In this document: positions 1 to 10,689 of the stretch, piece by piece
Numbering within the stretch: position 1 is the first letter of the stretch
How the letters are laid out: the number at the start of each line of letters is the position of its first letter
NCBI RefSeq assembly: GCF_038007965.1
Contig: NZ_JBBOYD010000001.1
Span: 2,768,501 to 2,832,500, forward strand
DNA from: Niallia sp. FSL W8-0635
Lineage (GTDB): Bacteria; Bacillota; Bacilli; Bacillales; Cytobacillaceae
Direction of reading: 5' to 3'
Length of the DNA: 64,000 nt
Notes under the pieces: generated by a model
Told to the model about the DNA's origin: nothing
Seen by the model: the letters and a program-made list of their open reading frames with translations, nothing else
Databases searched by the model: none
Program-made: the position numbers and the translations under genes

Positions 1-126
1 GACAATTCTTAAAATGCTAATTAAGCCTTTAACTTTTTGTTTTGTTCTTTTCATAAAGCCTGTTGAATTCCATTGCGGGCAATAAGCTTTTTTAAACACC
101 ATTTCAAAGTACTTTCATCCAACTCA
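1..126. other. Window edge downstream of ypiA, no gene supported
   Basis: In B. subtilis ypiA is followed by ypiB (reoY), but no frame here resembles that protein. On the minus strand an ATG at 54 opens a frame that runs off the window (MKRTKQKVKGLISILRIV), with only a weak AGG upstream. A second minus frame from a TTG reads LDESTLKWCLKKLIARNGIQ and then stops. Either could be the start or the relic of a gene. I cannot assign one from 126 bases. Confidence 0.2.
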
Positions 127-1389
127 TTACTCGTTATCTGTTAGGCGTTGCAAGATTTCAATATACTCTTCATTACTTGGGTCTGTTTGTAATAGCATAT
201 TAAAAATTTCGGCAGCATCCCTTCTTTTTCCTTCTTCTAAAAGAAAATATCCATAATCATATAGAAAATCTGGAAGTTCTTTAAAGAAAGTATATGCTAA
301 TTGATATTTGTTTAATGCCTCTGAATATTTTTCAATTCCATGAAATGCTTTAGCCGCATCCCAATTTAATTTAGGCTCTTCCATTTCTTGCTTATCCATC
401 ATCTCAATTAACTCTAAGACATCTTCAAATCGATCTTGAGTTAAGAATAATTTATTTAATAAAAGTACCGCTTCTGTAAATTCAGGATCTATTGCTAGCG
501 CTTCTCTAAAATGCTCCTCAGCCTTTTGTTCGTCTCCACGTTTTAAAGCTAATTTCCCACCGTATAGGTATAAATCTTTATTATATTCATCTTGTTTTAT
601 TCCTTCTACAACAGTATTATACGCATCCTCAAGCATCTCTTCATGCTCATACGCTCGAGCCAAATACAAATAGAGGGAATGATAGGAAGAATCCAAAGCT
701 TTTACCTCTTCAAATCGATTAATAGCAATCGTATATAAACCTGCCTGTGATGCCGTTAAAGCAAGATTAAAGAGTGTATTTATCTCTATTTTTTCCTCTA
801 AAGCTTTTTCATAATAAGGAATAGCATCTTCGAAGGCACCACCCGCGCTTAAATTATCTGCGAGCCTTCCATTGATATTTACTCCTGCAATATTTTCCTC
901 CATTGGCAATACCTTTTGATAGGATTTAATAGCATCTGCAATTTTGCCTTGTTCCGAATATAATTCCCCTAATGCAAAGTCAATAATAACTTCATCTGGC
1001 AGGATTTTTTTTGCTTCTCTTAATTTTTGTTCGCTAACCTCGTACAAACCGTCCATTTGGTATAGGTCAGCGAGTAGCAGCAATGATTGTGGGAAAGAAG
1101 GGTCTTTTGGATTGATTCGTTCTAAATAAGAAATTGCGATTTCCTCATTCCCTAATTCCATTTCCACTTCCGCAACAAGGACAAGTAATTCCCCTTCTTC
1201 CGGATATGCTTCCAATAATACTAAAAATAGATTTTTGGCTTCTTCCAAAAAACCTAGTTGAAATAGTTCCTCCCCTAGCACAAACCTTTCATCGTTATTT
1301 CCCGATTGCAAAATATCTTGATAATATTTTAACGCTTTCTCTTGTTGTCCTTCTTCTAATAAAGATATAATTTCATTAACTCTTTCCAT
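127..1389 (-). CDS. ypiA: Tetratricopeptide-repeat protein YpiA
   Basis: A 420-residue cytoplasmic protein made almost entirely of helical TPR units, with recurring patterns such as LGELYSEQGKIADAIKSYQK and LALKRGDEQKAEEHFREALA about every 34 residues. There is no signal peptide or membrane segment. TPR arrays are protein-binding scaffolds; no catalytic motif is present. Length and position next to the aro genes match B. subtilis YpiA. The start is preceded by AGAGGA at good spacing. It lies 24 bp downstream of the unrecognised gene at 1414-2313, so the two are probably co-transcribed after the aroA terminator. The precise binding partner is not visible in the sequence. Confidence 0.85.
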   Translation of the reverse strand: MERVNEIISLLEEGQQEKALKYYQDILQSGNNDERFVLGEELFQLGFLEEAKNLFLVLLEAYPEEGELLVLVAEVEMELGNEEIAISYLERINPKDPSFPQSLLLLADLYQMDGLYEVSEQKLREAKKILPDEVIIDFALGELYSEQGKIADAIKSYQKVLPMEENIAGVNINGRLADNLSAGGAFEDAIPYYEKALEEKIEINTLFNLALTASQAGLYTIAINRFEEVKALDSSYHSLYLYLARAYEHEEMLEDAYNTVVEGIKQDEYNKDLYLYGGKLALKRGDEQKAEEHFREALAIDPEFTEAVLLLNKLFLTQDRFEDVLELIEMMDKQEMEEPKLNWDAAKAFHGIEKYSEALNKYQLAYTFFKELPDFLYDYGYFLLEEGKRRDAAEIFNMLLQTDPSNEEYIEILQRLTDNE

Positions 1390-1413
1390 ATAATAATCCT
1401 CTCTAATCCCCTT

Positions 1414-2313
1414 CTATATTGTAAGGAAGGAAGGTACTTTTACTTCTAGTAATTCACCATACCCAGGACGATAAAACACCTTATCCCCTGCTCGAATACA
1501 GTTTCCTTTGTGTATAGTCATTTGTATTCTATCATAATGATAAAGAAACAAATCGTTTTCTTCAATATTTATGATTGATTCGTGGAAAGCAAATAAATTA
1601 TACGTAACTTCTCCACCTTGATAAACATTTCCTTTAAATGGATAAACTCCCATTTTAACCAAATCAGGATAGGCTATAGGTGCTCCTTCCTGTAGTTCAT
1701 GGGGAATAGAGGGTATTTTAACATCTCTCATTAAACTTGACCACATTTTTTCCGCCATTTTCTTTTCTTGTTCATTTTGCGATAAAAAAATCGGTACTAA
1801 AGGAGCATTATATGGAAAAAGAGCCTCTTTAATCCAGCCCCAAGCTATTTTATATAACGCTTTCACATCTTCGACTTCGATAAATAAAGCTGGGACTTTT
1901 TCTCTTTTGCACATTCGAACAAAACTGGGGGTTAATAATTTCAATGGTATTTTTACAGCTGTCACATAATCAATAGCACAATTTAACAATTGACTCCTGT
2001 TTTTCTTTAACTGCATTGCCAATTCCTTTTCTCTACTAACTTCCAAATAAAACAAAAAGGTTGTACACCCTTTTTTAATTAAGTTCTCTTCTATATAATT
2101 TCTTTGCTGTGTATTAAAGGCAATTTGCTTTACTTGATTATCAAGCATAACTGTGGTGGGAGTCATAATATAAGGAGAGCCATCCATTCGCATATATTGA
2201 TAAGAGTGGAATTTATCTTTAATCAATTCTACGCGATTATCCTTAATTAATATAGATGTCTTTTTTAATCTTTGCCTCTTTAATAAATGTATATTTTCAA
2301 TGATATATTGCAT
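1414..2313 (-). CDS. Unrecognised protein, possibly a catalytically dead amidohydrolase-like fold
   Basis: A 299-residue soluble protein that I do not recognise. The N-terminus alternates short beta strands (IENIHLL, TSILIKDNRVELI) in the way amidohydrolase or dihydroorotase-type enzymes begin. GCTTFLFYLEV near residue 83 resembles the G-x-TTF strand of that fold. The C-terminus (RAGDKVFYRPGYGELLEV) also looks like a returning beta sandwich. The metal-binding HxH and the later catalytic His and Asp residues of real amidohydrolases are not visible, so enzyme activity is doubtful. The start has a strong RBS (GGTGGTGA). It sits between the aroA terminator and ypiA and probably forms a two-gene unit with ypiA. 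The fold suggestion is inference. Confidence 0.6.
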   Translation of the reverse strand: MQYIIENIHLLKRQRLKKTSILIKDNRVELIKDKFHSYQYMRMDGSPYIMTPTTVMLDNQVKQIAFNTQQRNYIEENLIKKGCTTFLFYLEVSREKELAMQLKKNRSQLLNCAIDYVTAVKIPLKLLTPSFVRMCKREKVPALFIEVEDVKALYKIAWGWIKEALFPYNAPLVPIFLSQNEQEKKMAEKMWSSLMRDVKIPSIPHELQEGAPIAYPDLVKMGVYPFKGNVYQGGEVTYNLFAFHESIINIEENDLFLYHYDRIQMTIHKGNCIRAGDKVFYRPGYGELLEVKVPSFLTI

Positions 2314-2405
2314 CCCAAATCACCACCTGTTCTTTTATGACAGGCTATGATGCAAAGCTAGCAAATATTCCTTTAATCAAGATTTTTAACGTTTTTCCTA
2401 TATTA

Positions 2406-2442
2406 AAAAATCGTCGACAAACATAGCATGTTTATCGACGAC
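2406..2442 (-). terminator. Intrinsic terminator after aroA
   Basis: On the minus strand CGTCGATAAACAT pairs with ATGTTTGTCGACG around a 3-nt loop and is followed by a T run. It closes the aroC-to-aroA block and separates it from the 1414-2313/ypiA unit. Confidence 0.8.
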
Positions 2443-2450
2443 ATATATTA

Positions 2451-3740
2451 TTATATAGATAATTTATTAAGATGCTCGAAGAAATCTGGATAGGACACCG
2501 CAATAGCATCCGCATTTTCTAGAATAATTTCTTCTTCACAAATCTGCGAAGCAATTGCAAGCATCATTCCGATACGATGATCTCCATGAGAATCTACTTT
2601 CGCTCCAGTAAGCTTCGTTCCTCCTGTGATAATCATTCCATCATCCGTCGCTTGAATATCTGCACCTAATTTTTTTAGCTCCGTCACTACAGTATCAATT
2701 CTATTGGTTTCCTTTACTTTCAATTCATGAGCATCTTTTATAACTGTAACGCCATCTGCTTGTGTTGCTAACAATGCAATAATTGGGATTTCATCAATTA
2801 ATTTTGGGATTATCTCCCCTTCAATAATCGTCCCTTTAAGCTTACTTGTCATCACTTTAATTGTTCCTGTCGGTTCAAAAGCATCAGCTGCATCTTGTTG
2901 TACATCCATGCTTGCCCCCATGTTTTGTAAAACCTCCAATATTCCCGTTCTTGTTGGATTAAGCCCAACATTTCTTAAAGTAATGCTGCTGTTAGGAACA
3001 ATACAACCAGCTACAAGAAAGAAGGCTGCAGATGATATATCCCCTGGAACATGTATTTCTGTTCCAGAAAGCTTCTGTCCACCTTCCAATTGAATCTCAT
3101 TTTCTTGTCTACTAATTTTCCCGCCGAATCGCTGAATCATTCTTTCTGTGTGATCCCGAGTAGCTACTGGCTCAATAACCCTCGTGGTGCCATCTGCATT
3201 AAGACCAGCAAATAAAATAGCTGATTTTACTTGTGCACTTGCAACAGGCAATCGATAGGTAATACTTTGTAATTTCCCGCCACGAACGGATAAAGGAGTG
3301 TACTTTCCTTCTTCCCTTCCGTCAATTTTTGCACCCATTTCTCTTAGAGGAGTAACCACTCTTGTCATCGGGCGCTTTCCAATCGAGGAGTCACCAATTA
3401 ACGTACTGTGAAAATGTAAACCTGCTAATATTCCCGTCAATAATCGAATCGTTGTACCTGAATTTCCAACATCCAAAATCTCGTTTGGTTCTTGTAATTT
3501 TGCCATTCCTTTTCCATGGATAACTACCTTTTCGTTATCTTGCTCTATTAATACACCTAACTTTCGAAAACAAGAGATTGTGCTTAAACAATCATCCCCC
3601 AAAAGAAAATTTGTAACGGTTGTCTTACCTATTGCGATAGAACCAAACATAATCGATCGATGAGAAATCGATTTATCACCTGGTACGGCAATTTCTCCTT
3701 TTAACCCATGTTTATTATTTTTTAGTGTTATTAATTCCAA
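2451..3740 (-). CDS. aroA: 3-phosphoshikimate 1-carboxyvinyltransferase (EPSP synthase)
   Basis: Joins shikimate-3-phosphate to phosphoenolpyruvate to give EPSP, the sixth step of the shikimate pathway (called aroE in B. subtilis). Family signatures are all present: GDKSISHR near the N-terminus, [35 protein letters not shown] and DHRIGM near the C-terminus. The frame is open back to 3776. I chose TTG at 3740 because AAGGTG sits 6 nt before it and because it gives about 429 residues starting close to the B. subtilis protein start. This leaves 16 bp after tyrA. It is the last gene of the block and is followed by a terminator. Confidence 0.95.
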   Translation of the reverse strand: MELITLKNNKHGLKGEIAVPGDKSISHRSIMFGSIAIGKTTVTNFLLGDDCLSTISCFRKLGVLIEQDNEKVVIHGKGMAKLQEPNEILDVGNSGTTIRLLTGILAGLHFHSTLIGDSSIGKRPMTRVVTPLREMGAKIDGREEGKYTPLSVRGGKLQSITYRLPVASAQVKSAILFAGLNADGTTRVIEPVATRDHTERMIQRFGGKISRQENEIQLEGGQKLSGTEIHVPGDISSAAFFLVAGCIVPNSSITLRNVGLNPTRTGILEVLQNMGASMDVQQDAADAFEPTGTIKVMTSKLKGTIIEGEIIPKLIDEIPIIALLATQADGVTVIKDAHELKVKETNRIDTVVTELKKLGADIQATDDGMIITGGTKLTGAKVDSHGDHRIGMMLAIASQICEEEIILENADAIAVSYPDFFEHLNKLSI

Positions 3741-3756
3741 TAGATTCACCTTCGTT

Positions 3757-4860
3757 CTATCCAATCGTAGTATCATAATTAGAATAAGCTGCGATGCATT
3801 TCTGTGCTCTTATTCTATCTTCCTCTGTTTGAAAGCTGATAGCGAGTATTCCAAAAATCTCTTCTCGTGTTTCCATTATTCGAATATTCGTTATACTTAT
3901 TTTTTCTTTTGCTAAATAGCCAGTAATCTCAGAAATTATCCCTGGATAGTCAGGCACATCTACATATAAATCATAGAAAGCAGGTATTGCACCTTTTTGG
4001 TATTGAGGCAAACCGTCTCTTACATTTTTCGCTCGTAAAAAATAGTCATATAGCTCTTCTGCGCGTTCATTTTCAATGAATGAAAGCACTTTATCCATTT
4101 CTTGTTTCCAGTCATTCAATAACTCAATTAATACGTTTTTATTATGTATTAAGATGTCCCGCCACATGGAAGGACTGCTTGATGCAATCCTAGTAATATC
4201 TCGGAATCCACCAGCAGCTAATCTAGTAACGAGCTCATGTCTTTCACTAATGTGATCAGCCTGATGCACTAACGATGCAGCTACTATATGAGGCATATGA
4301 CTAATGGTACCAGCCAATAAGTCATGCTCCTCAGGCGAAATAATTAAGAACTTTGCATTTGTTCCTTTTAGCCATTTCAGTAGCTGTTGAACCTTTTGAT
4401 CACTAATTTGTTCATGAGGAGTTAGTAAATAAAAAGCATTTTCAAATAGAATTACCTTTGAAGCAGAAACTCCACTTTTATGCGAGCCTGCCATCGGATG
4501 CCCCCCAATAAAAGTGACACCTTTGTTTAATAGTACTTGCGATTTATTCGTAATAACTGATTTTGTACTTCCAACATCTGTTATTATTACATTTTGTTTT
4601 AATTCCATCGCCGAAAGTATGTCAATGATTTTCTCTGTTTCTTTTACTGGAGTAGAGATAATAATAAGATTAGCCGATTGTGCACCTATTTCAATCGTTG
4701 TTGCTATTTCATCAATAACCCCTAACATTTTAGCTAATTTTAAATTATCTTGAGAAATATCATATCCATAAATGATACTTTCTGGATGTTCTTTTTTTAT
4801 ACATAGTGCTAACGATCCACCTATTAGTCCTAAACCTATTACGAAGACGCGACCGTTCAT
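3757..4860 (-). CDS. tyrA: Prephenate dehydrogenase with C-terminal ACT domain
   Basis: NAD-dependent oxidative decarboxylation of prephenate to 4-hydroxyphenylpyruvate, committing carbon to tyrosine. The N-terminus has a Rossmann motif, [20 protein letters not shown] carries the catalytic-region histidine of the family. The C-terminal part ([20 protein letters not shown]) is an ACT domain, the usual site of amino-acid feedback control. An earlier in-frame ATG exists at 4887, but the GGCGGTG RBS 5 nt before the ATG at 4860 decides the start, giving 367 residues. It lies between hisC and aroA. Confidence 0.94.
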   Translation of the reverse strand: MNGRVFVIGLGLIGGSLALCIKKEHPESIIYGYDISQDNLKLAKMLGVIDEIATTIEIGAQSANLIIISTPVKETEKIIDILSAMELKQNVIITDVGSTKSVITNKSQVLLNKGVTFIGGHPMAGSHKSGVSASKVILFENAFYLLTPHEQISDQKVQQLLKWLKGTNAKFLIISPEEHDLLAGTISHMPHIVAASLVHQADHISERHELVTRLAAGGFRDITRIASSSPSMWRDILIHNKNVLIELLNDWKQEMDKVLSFIENERAEELYDYFLRAKNVRDGLPQYQKGAIPAFYDLYVDVPDYPGIISEITGYLAKEKISITNIRIMETREEIFGILAISFQTEEDRIRAQKCIAAYSNYDTTIG

Positions 4861-4886
4861 CTTATCACCGCCTTCTATTCGCATCA

Positions 4887-5990
4887 TTATTTCGCGACTT
4901 TCTTTTCAGCAAGAAACTGGGCCATTACTTTGATTAACCCCTCGTTCTCTTCCTTGGAACCAATTGTAATACGAACAGAGGTAGGGAATTTCAAAGGAAC
5001 TCCTGAACGAACGATATATCCTTTGCTCATTAGATACTGGAATACTTCATTTCCATCAATTTTAAAATCTACTAAGATAAAATTTGTTTGTGACGGGTAG
5101 TAAGATAAGTTATTTTCCTCACAAAAACGGTATAACAGCTCTAAACCTTCTCTATTTTTCTGTCTACAAGCTTCAACAAACTCCTGATCCTTCAATGCCT
5201 CTTCTGTTGCAATTTGGCCCAATGTATTCACATTAAACGGTTCTCTAATAGGATCGAGTGTATTTAATAGAGAAGCATTTGCAACTCCATAACCTACACG
5301 GAAACTTGCAAGTCCATATATTTTTGAAAATGTCCGTAAGACAATAAGATTGCTAAATTTTCTTGTCAAAGAAATAGAATCATAATAATCATCTGCAACA
5401 ACATATTCATAATAAGCTTCATCCAATACCACTAAGACATCTTCTGAAACCTTTTCTAAGAAAGAAACTAAATCCTTTTCAGGAATATACGTACCAGTTG
5501 GGTTATTAGGACTACATAACCACACAACACTTGTATTATCATCTATTTCAGCAAGCATTGCAGGTAAATCATGTTCTGCATTTTCTGTAAGTGGGACTTC
5601 TCTAACCTCTGCACCATCTACAATTGCATTATGCTTATACTGACCAAATGTATGGCTAGCCATTACTGTATTCAATCCCGGTCTTAATAAGGCTCTTGAA
5701 ATCATTAAAATAATTTCATCAGATCCATTTCCAAGCACTAACTCTTCTGGTGTTACTTTTAGAAAATCAGCAAGTGCATAGCGTAAGTTTGTAGCATAGC
5801 CATCTGGATATAAAGCATAAGAGCCATCCACTTTTTTTAATGCTTCTAACACTTTCGGAGAGCTTCCAAAAGGATTTTCGTTAGAGGCAAGCTTTACAAT
5901 ATGCTCTAAATTAAATTGTTTTTTCACTTCCTCAATGGTTCTACCTGGTTGATAAGCTTTTAAACCTAAAAGTTGCTGTTTCCATTTCAT
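4887..5990 (-). CDS. hisC: Histidinol-phosphate aminotransferase
   Basis: PLP-dependent class I/II aminotransferase of 367 residues that makes histidinol phosphate. In Bacillus the enzyme also transaminates in tyrosine and phenylalanine synthesis, which explains its place among aromatic genes. Visible motifs are SNENPFG near the N-terminus, CSPNNPTGTY, DEAYYEY and the PLP lysine in TFSKIYGLASFRVGYG. The RBS is GGGGTG. The gene follows aroH after 23 bp. In B. subtilis six trp genes lie between aroH and hisC; none is here. Confidence 0.95.
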   Translation of the reverse strand: MKWKQQLLGLKAYQPGRTIEEVKKQFNLEHIVKLASNENPFGSSPKVLEALKKVDGSYALYPDGYATNLRYALADFLKVTPEELVLGNGSDEIILMISRALLRPGLNTVMASHTFGQYKHNAIVDGAEVREVPLTENAEHDLPAMLAEIDDNTSVVWLCSPNNPTGTYIPEKDLVSFLEKVSEDVLVVLDEAYYEYVVADDYYDSISLTRKFSNLIVLRTFSKIYGLASFRVGYGVANASLLNTLDPIREPFNVNTLGQIATEEALKDQEFVEACRQKNREGLELLYRFCEENNLSYYPSQTNFILVDFKIDGNEVFQYLMSKGYIVRSGVPLKFPTSVRITIGSKEENEGLIKVMAQFLAEKKVAK

Positions 5991-6013
5991 TATTTTTCAC
6001 CCCGAAAAGTTAT

Positions 6014-6379
6014 TTATTGTTTTGTTAAATCTGGTCTTAATTGAATCGCCTTCTCAAGATATATATGTTGAATCTCATCCTGGGAAAGTTCTGTATTCCA
6101 ATGCATCATAATGCGAATGCACTTTTCTAATGAATGAGGAACAGCTATCTCCTTCATGCACATTACCGGAACGTATGTCCAATCTTCTTGCATACGAATT
6201 ACTTTAGCTGGAAAAGCAGCATTTATATCATCTGTTACAGATAAAAATACAGAAGCAACATCGTTTGCTTTTATATTATTCGAATTTATCATTTCTCTAA
6301 CAAGAGTTTCAGTCGCTGTTAATATTTCTATCTCCGCATTATTTTCAACCGTTATAGCTCCCCTAACCCCTCTAATCAT
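6014..6379 (-). CDS. aroH: Monofunctional chorismate mutase, AroH type
   Basis: A 121-residue enzyme converting chorismate to prephenate, the branch point to Tyr and Phe. It has the AroH-family opening IRGVRGAITVENN with the arginine near residue 6-7, DDINAAFPA, and MCMKEIAVPHSLEKCIRIMM, which supplies active-site residues. Length matches the trimeric B. subtilis-type enzyme (about 127). It starts immediately after the aroB stop, with its RBS (GGTGGGA) inside the end of aroB, so translation is probably coupled. Confidence 0.93.
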   Translation of the reverse strand: MIRGVRGAITVENNAEIEILTATETLVREMINSNNIKANDVASVFLSVTDDINAAFPAKVIRMQEDWTYVPVMCMKEIAVPHSLEKCIRIMMHWNTELSQDEIQHIYLEKAIQLRPDLTKQ

Positions 6380-7462
6380 TTACTTCCCACCTTTAAATAA
6401 CGCTAATTCTTTTCTAATTACATCTTCGTCCATTTCTACTAATTCAGGGTAGCCTATCTCTTTTAATAAGACAAAACGAATACTACCATTTATTGATTTC
6501 TTATCTTGCTTCATTCGATCAATTAAACGCTCAATTTCTAAATCTCCCGGAATATCGCATGAATATCCGAGCTGCTTCAGCCAGTTTATGTACTCTTCTA
6601 ACGAAAATGGTAAGTCGTAATGGTGTTTGCTCAGCTTTAATGCAAAAATCATGCCAATAACTACGGCTTCCCCATGGGTGAATTTTCCATATCCCATCTC
6701 TGCTTCTATTGCATGTCCAAGTGTATGGCCAAAGTTCAAAAAGGCGCGTACATTTGATTCCATTTCATCTTTTTCTACAATTGCACGTTTTACTAAAATC
6801 CCTTTTTCAAGAATCTTAGACCAATAAGATAATGGAACTTTTGAAAGATCACTAATCTGACAAAGCAATTCACGATAAAACGCTGAATCACTGATTAACG
6901 CATGCTTGATTACTTCTCCAAATCCTGATCGAAGCTCTCTAATAGGTAAAGTAGTTATAAAGGTCGTATCATAAAAAACAGCTTCTGGCTGATTAAAAAC
7001 GCCAATCATGTTTTTACCAAGCGGATGATTAATAGCCACCTTTCCACCGACAGCACTGTCATGAGCAAGAATGGTTGTTGGTATTTGAATGAAAGGAATT
7101 CCTCTCATAAACGACGCTGCTACATAACCAGCCAAATCGCCGACCGCTCCCCCTCCCAATGCAAGCACTAGTGATTTCCGGTCCAAATGCTGCTCCAGCA
7201 TATAGGTCAGGCAAGCATAAAAAACATCAAAGGTTTTCGCCTTTTCACCTGCTGGCACTGTATATGCAATAACTGGTAGGGAGGAAAGATTTTTTAGTAA
7301 CAACTCTAAATGCAGCTTTTTTACTGTTTCATCCGTAATAACAAGTATTTTTGTTCTGTCTGCAAAATTTGTTTGTATAAAAAACCTTACCTCTTCAATA
7401 ACACGTTCCCCAATCCATACATCATATTGTTTCGACGCTGTTTGAATGGAAACAGTTTGCAT
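6380..7462 (-). CDS. aroB: 3-dehydroquinate synthase
   Basis: Second shikimate-pathway enzyme, converting DAHP to 3-dehydroquinate using NAD and a divalent metal. The sequence has ALGGGAVGDLAGYVAASFMRG (NAD-binding glycine-rich turn), PTTILAHDSAVGGK, and the metal-ligand histidines in LNFGHTLGHAIE and FTHGEAVVIGM. Its 360 residues are the normal family length. The ATG overlaps the aroC stop by one base (TAATG), showing translational coupling. Confidence 0.95.
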   Translation of the reverse strand: MQTVSIQTASKQYDVWIGERVIEEVRFFIQTNFADRTKILVITDETVKKLHLELLLKNLSSLPVIAYTVPAGEKAKTFDVFYACLTYMLEQHLDRKSLVLALGGGAVGDLAGYVAASFMRGIPFIQIPTTILAHDSAVGGKVAINHPLGKNMIGVFNQPEAVFYDTTFITTLPIRELRSGFGEVIKHALISDSAFYRELLCQISDLSKVPLSYWSKILEKGILVKRAIVEKDEMESNVRAFLNFGHTLGHAIEAEMGYGKFTHGEAVVIGMIFALKLSKHHYDLPFSLEEYINWLKQLGYSCDIPGDLEIERLIDRMKQDKKSINGSIRFVLLKEIGYPELVEMDEDVIRKELALFKGGK

Positions 7463-8634
7463 TAGAATTCCCTCGCATGCTTTTTATGCTCGGCAATATT
7501 AGCAACAAGTCCATCGAAACGGTCAGAATAAAATTGATCAACGATTGCTGAAGCAAGTTCCCATGCGATGGCATGCTCTGCTACTACTGAAGCTGCCGGA
7601 ACAGCACAACTATCACTTCGTTCTATACTTGCTGTAAACTCTTCTTTCGTATCAATATCAACACTCTTTAAAGGTTTATAAAGGGTTGGTATTGGCTTCA
7701 TAACCCCTCTTACAACAATTGGCATGCCATTTGTCATTCCGCCTTCTAATCCACCTAAACGATTCGTTCTTCTAGAATACCCTGTTTCTTTATCCCAGAT
7801 AATTTCATCATGTACTTCACTTCCAGGCTTTCTAGCAGCTTCAAAACCAATCCCAATCTCTACTCCCTTAAATGCATTAATACTCATTATTGCACTAGCA
7901 AGCTTTGCATCTAACTTTCTATCGTAATGTACATAGCTACCAACACCAATTGGCATTCCTTCCACAATTACTTCTACTACTCCTCCGATAGAATCACCAT
8001 TGGCTTTCGCATCATCAATTGCCTTCATCATTTCCATGCCAGCTTGTTCATCTAAACAGCGTACAGGAGAATTTTCTGTAATTTCCTTAAGATCTTCAAT
8101 CGATTTATAATCTGTTACATTTGATTTTATTCCACCGATTTCTACTACATGGGAAGCGATTTTAATACCTAATAAAGATAGGAGTTTTTTTGCAACTGCC
8201 CCAGCTGCCACACGAACTGTCGTTTCACGAGCTGATGAACGCTCTAGTACATTTCGCATATCACGATGGCCATATTTAATAGCACCATTTAAATCAGCAT
8301 GCCCGGGTCTTGGACGGCTTATTTTCCTTTTTATCTCATTCGCCTCTGCTTCATCTAATGGTTGCTGTCCCATAATTTTAGTCCAGTGTTTCCAATCATT
8401 ATTTTCTACAATTAAAGAAACTGGTGAACCTAGTGTATATCCATGTCTAATACCGCCGCCAATTTCAACGGTATCTGTTTCGATTTGCATTCTTCTTCCT
8501 CTACCATGACCTTTTTGCCTTCTAGCAAGTTCCTCATTTATATCTTCAGCTAATAAAGGCATTCCAGCAGGAAGACCTTCTATAATTGTAATTAGTTTGG
8601 GACCATGTGATTCCCCGGATGTTAAATATCTCAT
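7462..8634 (-). CDS. aroC: Chorismate synthase
   Basis: Final common step of the shikimate pathway: reduced-flavin-dependent loss of phosphate from EPSP to give chorismate (aroF in B. subtilis). Motifs include the start [52 protein letters not shown] and [12 protein letters not shown] near the C-terminus, which carry the FMN and EPSP contacts of the family. 390 residues. The RBS AAAGGG lies 7 nt before the ATG. It is the first gene of the aroC-aroB-aroH-hisC-tyrA-aroA block; the promoter should lie in 8635-8785. Confidence 0.95.
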   Translation of the reverse strand: MRYLTSGESHGPKLITIIEGLPAGMPLLAEDINEELARRQKGHGRGRRMQIETDTVEIGGGIRHGYTLGSPVSLIVENNDWKHWTKIMGQQPLDEAEANEIKRKISRPRPGHADLNGAIKYGHRDMRNVLERSSARETTVRVAAGAVAKKLLSLLGIKIASHVVEIGGIKSNVTDYKSIEDLKEITENSPVRCLDEQAGMEMMKAIDDAKANGDSIGGVVEVIVEGMPIGVGSYVHYDRKLDAKLASAIMSINAFKGVEIGIGFEAARKPGSEVHDEIIWDKETGYSRRTNRLGGLEGGMTNGMPIVVRGVMKPIPTLYKPLKSVDIDTKEEFTASIERSDSCAVPAASVVAEHAIAWELASAIVDQFYSDRFDGLVANIAEHKKHAREF

Positions 8635-8783
8635 AATTAAACCCTTTCCCCCTTCAACGCTTTAAAGTGATTATGTTCCAATATAACATACCATTCCAGT
8701 TATGAATAGAGAAAACCTAAAAATCTTTGCAAAATTATACAAATCTATCGAATCCCGAAGGTTAATGTATTAACTACTTATTC

Positions 8784-8831
8784 AAACAGTGGCAAAGCAA
8801 CGACAAAATGCTCCCGTTGTTTTGCCACTGT

Positions 8832-8833
<2 letters not shown>
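8784..8833 (-). terminator. Terminator overlapping the cheR stop
   Basis: AAACAGTGGCAAA pairs with TTTGCCACTGTTT, with an additional inner CAACG/CGTTG pair. The stem begins at the cheR stop codon itself. The T run after the stem is short, so termination strength is uncertain. Confidence 0.6.
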
Positions 8834-9614
<781 letters not shown>

Positions 9615-9710
9615 TCACAACCATCATAATTTCGACTTCTTTTTTTAGTATATACGATTTTCCCCAAAAAAGGCCAAATTTTATTCCGATAATTCATATA
9701 ATTAGTAGAA

Positions 9711-10176
9711 AAGCGGAAGCGCCTGTTTATCGTCGTACAAGCTGGAGGGCACTGACTGAGATAAAGGAAACACGATGAACGCTAGTGAATAGATGTTGAC
9801 TTATCGTAGGGAAGTGACCGGAAGTTTGCTAGACGATAGGCGCTGCAGCTAGACAATGAAAAGCGGAAGCAACTGTTTATCGTCGTACAAACTGGAGGGC
9901 ACTGACTGAGATAAAGGAAACACGATGAACGCTAGTGAATAGATGTTGACTTATCGTAGGGAAGTGACCGGAAGTTTGCTAGACGATAGGCGCTGCAGCT
10001 AGACAATGAAAAGCGGAAGCAACTGTTTATCGTCGTACAAACTGGAGGGCACTGACTGAGATAAAGGAAACACGATGAACGCTAGTGAATAGATGTTGAC
10101 TTATCGTAGGGAAGTGACCGGAAGTTTGCTAGACGATAGGCGCTGGAGCTAGACAATGAAAAGCGGAAGCAACTGT
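9711..10176. repeat. Three tandem copies of a 150-bp repeat plus a 16-bp fourth start
   Basis: Units at 9711-9860, 9861-10010 and 10011-10160 are nearly identical, and 10161-10176 begins a fourth. The first copy starts AAGCGGAAGCGCCTG while the next two have AAGCAACTG, and the last copy has GGAGCT where the others have GCAGCT. Within a unit, AGCGCCT/TATCGTC near the start is complementary to GACGATAGGCGCT near the end, so each unit can fold on itself. There is no long ORF and no spacers. From memory this matches a dispersed intergenic repeat family in Bacillus-related genomes. It lies between cheR and ndk. Confidence 0.9.
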
Positions 10177-10200
10177 AAAAAATCATCCCGACAAATATAA

Positions 10201-10230
10201 ATAGCTGTCCTGCATGAACAGGACAGCTAT
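10201..10230 (-). terminator. Hairpin after ndk
   Basis: ATAGCTGTCCTG pairs perfectly with CAGGACAGCTAT around a 6-nt loop, 13 bp past the ndk stop. It probably works as the ndk terminator. Confidence 0.75.
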
Positions 10231-10242
10231 CTTAAGTAAATA

Positions 10243-10689
10243 TTAGTAAATCCAATTATCTATTAACTTGTTATACTCTACTAATTCTTCCTCGCTAAAG
10301 AATAGAGAAATCTCCCTTTGTGCACTTTCTATTCCGTCAGACCCATGAATAATATTTTTATGTTTCACTACTCCAAAGTCGCCTCGAATGGTTCCTGGCA
10401 AAGCATCTAACGGGTCTGTTTTTCCCATCATCAGTCTTGCTTTAGTAATCACTTCATCTCCTTGCCATACCATGGCAAATACGGGACCAGAAGTTATAAA
10501 ATCTACTAATTGCGAATAAAACGGCTTACCTTTATGCTCTGCATAATGTTTTTCTGCTAAATTTTCCGAAATATTCATAAGCTTTGCACCAACAAGTTGA
10601 AAACCTTTTGCTTCAAATCGTGCTACGATTTTCCCAATTAAGTTTCTTTGTACACCGTCTGGCTTTACCATTAGAAATGTTCTTTCCAT
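10243..10689 (-). CDS. ndk: Nucleoside diphosphate kinase
   Basis: Transfers the gamma phosphate of ATP to nucleoside diphosphates through a phosphohistidine. The 148-residue protein starts [18 protein letters not shown] and has the active-site histidine in [17 protein letters not shown], as well as [14 protein letters not shown]. The RBS is TAGGAGTG, 6 nt before the ATG. It sits between hepT and cheR as in B. subtilis. Confidence 0.96.
   Translation of the reverse strand: MERTFLMVKPDGVQRNLIGKIVARFEAKGFQLVGAKLMNISENLAEKHYAEHKGKPFYSQLVDFITSGPVFAMVWQGDEVITKARLMMGKTDPLDALPGTIRGDFGVVKHKNIIHGSDGIESAQREISLFFSEEELVEYNKLIDNWIY

Noticed and set aside
9711..10176. Tandem repeats considered as a CRISPR array
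   Set aside because: Units are 150 bp, directly adjacent and without unique spacers; no cas genes nearby.
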